Shown here: piece by piece, positions 61,989-64,000 of the stretch
Layout of the letters: each line of letters starts with the position of its first letter
Position numbering within the stretch: the stretch's first letter is position 1
Assembly (NCBI RefSeq): GCF_023740735.1
Contig: NZ_JAMRXH010000017.1
Span: 1 to 64,000 of the forward strand
Direction: 5' to 3'
DNA length: 64,000 nucleotides
Source of the DNA: Nocardia sp. CDC159
GTDB lineage: Bacteria; Actinomycetota; Actinomycetes; Mycobacteriales; Mycobacteriaceae
Translations under genes and position numbers: made by a program
Notes under the pieces: model-generated
Told to the model about the DNA's origin: nothing
The model's database searches: none
The model's input: only the letters and a program-made list of their open reading frames with translations

Positions 61989-62326
61989 GGGAACCCCGAA
62001 TTCGTATTGTCCGGTTCGTGTGGTATCTGGGCAGACACTGCCACCCAGTTGACCATGGAACCGCCACCTTTGCCAGCTGATTTGACACATTCCGTCTGTG
62101 CTGTGCGTGAACGGCCGGTTACACCCGGGGGCGGTATGCACTCGACGCCCGTTTCCGCGCCACCAACTGGTGATCTCAGAATGCCGACGCCCCGCCGCCC
62201 CGCCGAGCACAATCCGATCCCGATTGAGTGCCAACTTGTTGCCGAGGCAGGGGGCGGGCTGGGGTTGGGGGTGGCGGGCACAATGGAGCGGGACGGTGGA
62301 CTTGGGTGCGACGGATGAGAGGTTTG
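61989..62326. other. Intergenic region between HNH and glbO
   Basis: The two genes diverge across about 338 bases. No gene is supported. A TTGACA at about 62092 is a plausible -35 element for glbO, but no good -10 is visible at the expected distance. No strong palindrome was found. Confidence 0.4.
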
Positions 62327-62731
62327 ATGAGTTCGGGAGAGCAGACGGCGACCTCCTTTTACGAGGCGGTCGGTGGGGCCGAGACGTTTCGGCGGCTGGT
62401 GGCGGCCTTCTATCGGGAGGTGGCGGCGGACGAGGTGCTGCGGCCGTTGTATCCGGAGGAGGATCTCGGGCCCGCGGAGCGGCGGTTGCGGATGTTCCTC
62501 GAGCAGTACTGGGGTGGGCCGCGGACCTATTCGGACGAGCGCGGACATCCGCGACTGCGCATGCGGCACATGCCCTTCCGGATCGGGCCGATCGAGCGCG
62601 ACGCCTGGCTGCGCTGCATGCGGATCGCGGTGGCCGAGATCGAACCCGAGGTGCTCGACGATGAGCACCGGCGTGCGCTGCTCGACTACCTGGAGATGGC
62701 GGCAAATTCGCTGATGAACTCGCCCTTCTGA
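62327..62731 (+). CDS. glbO: Truncated hemoglobin, group II (GlbO)
   Basis: This 134-residue truncated globin matches trHbO: SFYEAVGGAETFRRLVAAFY at the start, FLEQYWGGPRTYSDERGHPRLRMRH with the TyrCD1 and TrpG8 region, proximal His in RMRHMPF, and the ending YLEMAANSLMNSPF. ATG at 62327 is chosen by comparison with the family N-terminus; an ATG four codons earlier is possible. It binds O2 with high affinity and may scavenge NO or peroxide. Order with HNH and the alpha-glucosidase matches M. tuberculosis. Confidence 0.94.
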   Translation: MSSGEQTATSFYEAVGGAETFRRLVAAFYREVAADEVLRPLYPEEDLGPAERRLRMFLEQYWGGPRTYSDERGHPRLRMRHMPFRIGPIERDAWLRCMRIAVAEIEPEVLDDEHRRALLDYLEMAANSLMNSPF

Positions 62732-62862
62732 CCCACCGCGCAAACTTGGTGTAGTTCACGGGGTTTCCACTACAAGTCTATGCTGCCGAAAATTTGCTCC
62801 ATATCGCCGGAGTCGCCCGCTCGGAGCGCTTTCAGCGGAAATCTTTGGCACTATTAACCTTT

Positions 62863-64000
62863 GTGACACCTTCATCAGCCGGGGACTCTCCCGTCGACCC
62901 GTGGTGGCGGTCGGCGGTGTTCTATCAGGTCTATCCGCGCTCGTTCGCCGACTCCGACGGCGACGGCGTGGGTGATCTGGGCGGTCTGCGCGACCGGCTC
63001 GGATATCTCGAGCTGCTCGGCATCGATGCGCTGTGGATCTGCCCGGTGATGCGCTCGCCGATGGCCGACGGCGGCTACGACGTCAGCGATCCCCGCGATA
63101 TCGACCCGCTCTTCGGCGATCTCGCCGTCCTGGACGAGCTGATCGCCGAGGCGCACGAGCGGCGCATCCGCGTCACGATGGACCTGGTGCCCAACCACAC
63201 CAGCGACCAGCACCCCTGGTTCATCGCGGCACTCGCCGCCGAACCGGGCAGCCCGGAACGCGCCCGCTACATCTTCCGTGACGGCCGCGGTCCCGACGGT
63301 TCCGAGCCGCCGAACAACTGGCCCAGCATCTTCGGCGGCCCGGCCTGGACCCGCATCACCGAACCCGACGGCCGCCCCGGCCAGTGGTACCTGCACATCT
63401 TTGCCCGCGAGCAGCCGGATCTGAACTGGGAAAACCCGGATGTCATCGCGGATTTCGAGAAGACGCTGCGCTTCTGGCTCGACCGCGGCATCGACGGTTT
63501 CCGTATCGACGTCGCCCACGGCATGGCCAAGCCACCTGGCCTGCCGGATATGGACCCGGTACCGACCGGCATGTTCCACCTCGAGGACGACGACTACCGG
63601 TTCAACAACCCGGGCGTGCACGACATCCACCGCCGCATTCGCAAGGTGATCGACGAATATCCGGGGGCGGTCTCGATCGGTGAGGTCTGGGTCAACGACA
63701 ACGTGCGCTTCGGCGAATACCTGCGCCCGGACGAGCTGCACCTGGCGTTCAACTTCAAACTCGCCGAAACCCCCTTCGACGCCGCGAAAATCCGTGCGGC
63801 CATCGACAATTCGATGCAGGCGGTGACCTGGGTGGGCGCGAGCGCGACCTGGACGCTGTCCAATCACGACATCGATCGCGAGGTCACCCGCTACGGCGGC
63901 GGCGCGGTCGGGGTGGACCGGGCCCGCGCGATGATCCTGCTGGAGCTGGCACTGCCGGGCGCGGTGTTCATCTACAACGGCGCCGAACTGGGCCTGCCCA
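62863..64000 (+). CDS. aglA: Alpha-glucosidase, GH13 (AglA-like), partial
   Basis: The gene runs off the window; about 379 residues are visible. The GH13 (beta/alpha)8 barrel motifs are present: FYQVYPRSFADSDGDGVGDL at the start, DLVPNHTSDQHPWF, the nucleophile in GFRIDVAHG (about Asp215), the acid/base in SIGEVWV (about Glu272) and SNHDIDR (Asp about 333). It should release glucose from alpha-1,4 or alpha-1,6 glucosides, or trehalose-like substrates. GTG at 62863 follows TATTAA closely, so the transcript is probably leaderless. Syntenic with Rv2471. Confidence 0.93.
   Translation, partial: MTPSSAGDSPVDPWWRSAVFYQVYPRSFADSDGDGVGDLGGLRDRLGYLELLGIDALWICPVMRSPMADGGYDVSDPRDIDPLFGDLAVLDELIAEAHERRIRVTMDLVPNHTSDQHPWFIAALAAEPGSPERARYIFRDGRGPDGSEPPNNWPSIFGGPAWTRITEPDGRPGQWYLHIFAREQPDLNWENPDVIADFEKTLRFWLDRGIDGFRIDVAHGMAKPPGLPDMDPVPTGMFHLEDDDYRFNNPGVHDIHRRIRKVIDEYPGAVSIGEVWVNDNVRFGEYLRPDELHLAFNFKLAETPFDAAKIRAAIDNSMQAVTWVGASATWTLSNHDIDREVTRYGGGAVGVDRARAMILLELALPGAVFIYNGAELGLP

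Overview
The window is GC-rich DNA from a mycolic-acid actinomycete, most likely Nocardia or a close relative. The signs are about 70% G+C, strong G/C third-position bias, many GTG/TTG and leaderless starts, a ROK/xylFGH locus, an FHA-rich gene set, and a right-hand block in the same order as Mycobacterium tuberculosis Rv2478c-Rv2469c (ssb, ettA, gdh, thioesterase, Rv2474c-like, aglA, glbO, HNH). No rRNA, CRISPR or prophage is seen. Mobile DNA is limited to the last 108 bases of an IS5-type transposase at the left edge.

Layout. 1-2829: transposase tail, then a three-gene ABC-2 exporter on the minus strand. 2830-7601: xylFGH-like sugar importer plus a ROK repressor, behind a perfect inverted repeat. 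7766-11906: a 1059-residue fusion of FHA, membrane Fe-S region, ferredoxin-like domain and FAD/NAD(P) oxidoreductase, convergent with a second FHA protein. 12025-13763: small unknown gene and a secreted BBE-type flavin oxidase. 13848-24176: a nearly complete urate-to-glycerate pathway. Two divergent operons flank IclR-like palindromes: OHCU decarboxylase, HIU hydrolase and uricase to the right; hyi, glxR, gcl, glxK, allB, allantoicase and an AtzF C-terminal-like protein to the left. An IclR regulator follows uricase. 24199-28514: a LacI regulator, an F420/FMN-type protein and a FrcBCA-like sugar importer, with two matching LacI-like palindromes. 28532-30229: divergent thioredoxin-reductase-like flavoprotein and XRE-cupin regulator sharing a half-site array.

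30296-38912: ArnT-like glycosyltransferase, tRNA-Gly, luciferase-like monooxygenase, small membrane protein, pyruvate-oxidase-like ThDP enzyme, NTF2-like protein, disulfide oxidoreductase, a decayed CYP102-type P450 and tRNA-Arg. 39099-48253: CopD/CtaG fusion, threonine-dehydratase-like enzyme, an M48 homologue whose zinc motif is destroyed, a secreted CocE esterase, TetR, a secretory lipase and a trypsin-like protease. 48553-64000: the mycobacterial-type conserved block, interrupted by azlCD with its XRE-cupin regulator and an NmrA-like reductase with twin operators. It ends in a truncated alpha-glucosidase.

Metabolically, the centre recovers nitrogen and carbon from purines: urate to allantoin to ureidoglycolate and glyoxylate, then tartronate semialdehyde and glycerate to 2- or 3-phosphoglycerate. 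The ureidoglycolate-cleaving step has no recognised gene here, and the AtzF-C-like protein is the best local candidate. Most sugar and redox loci carry their own adjacent regulator and a visible palindromic operator.
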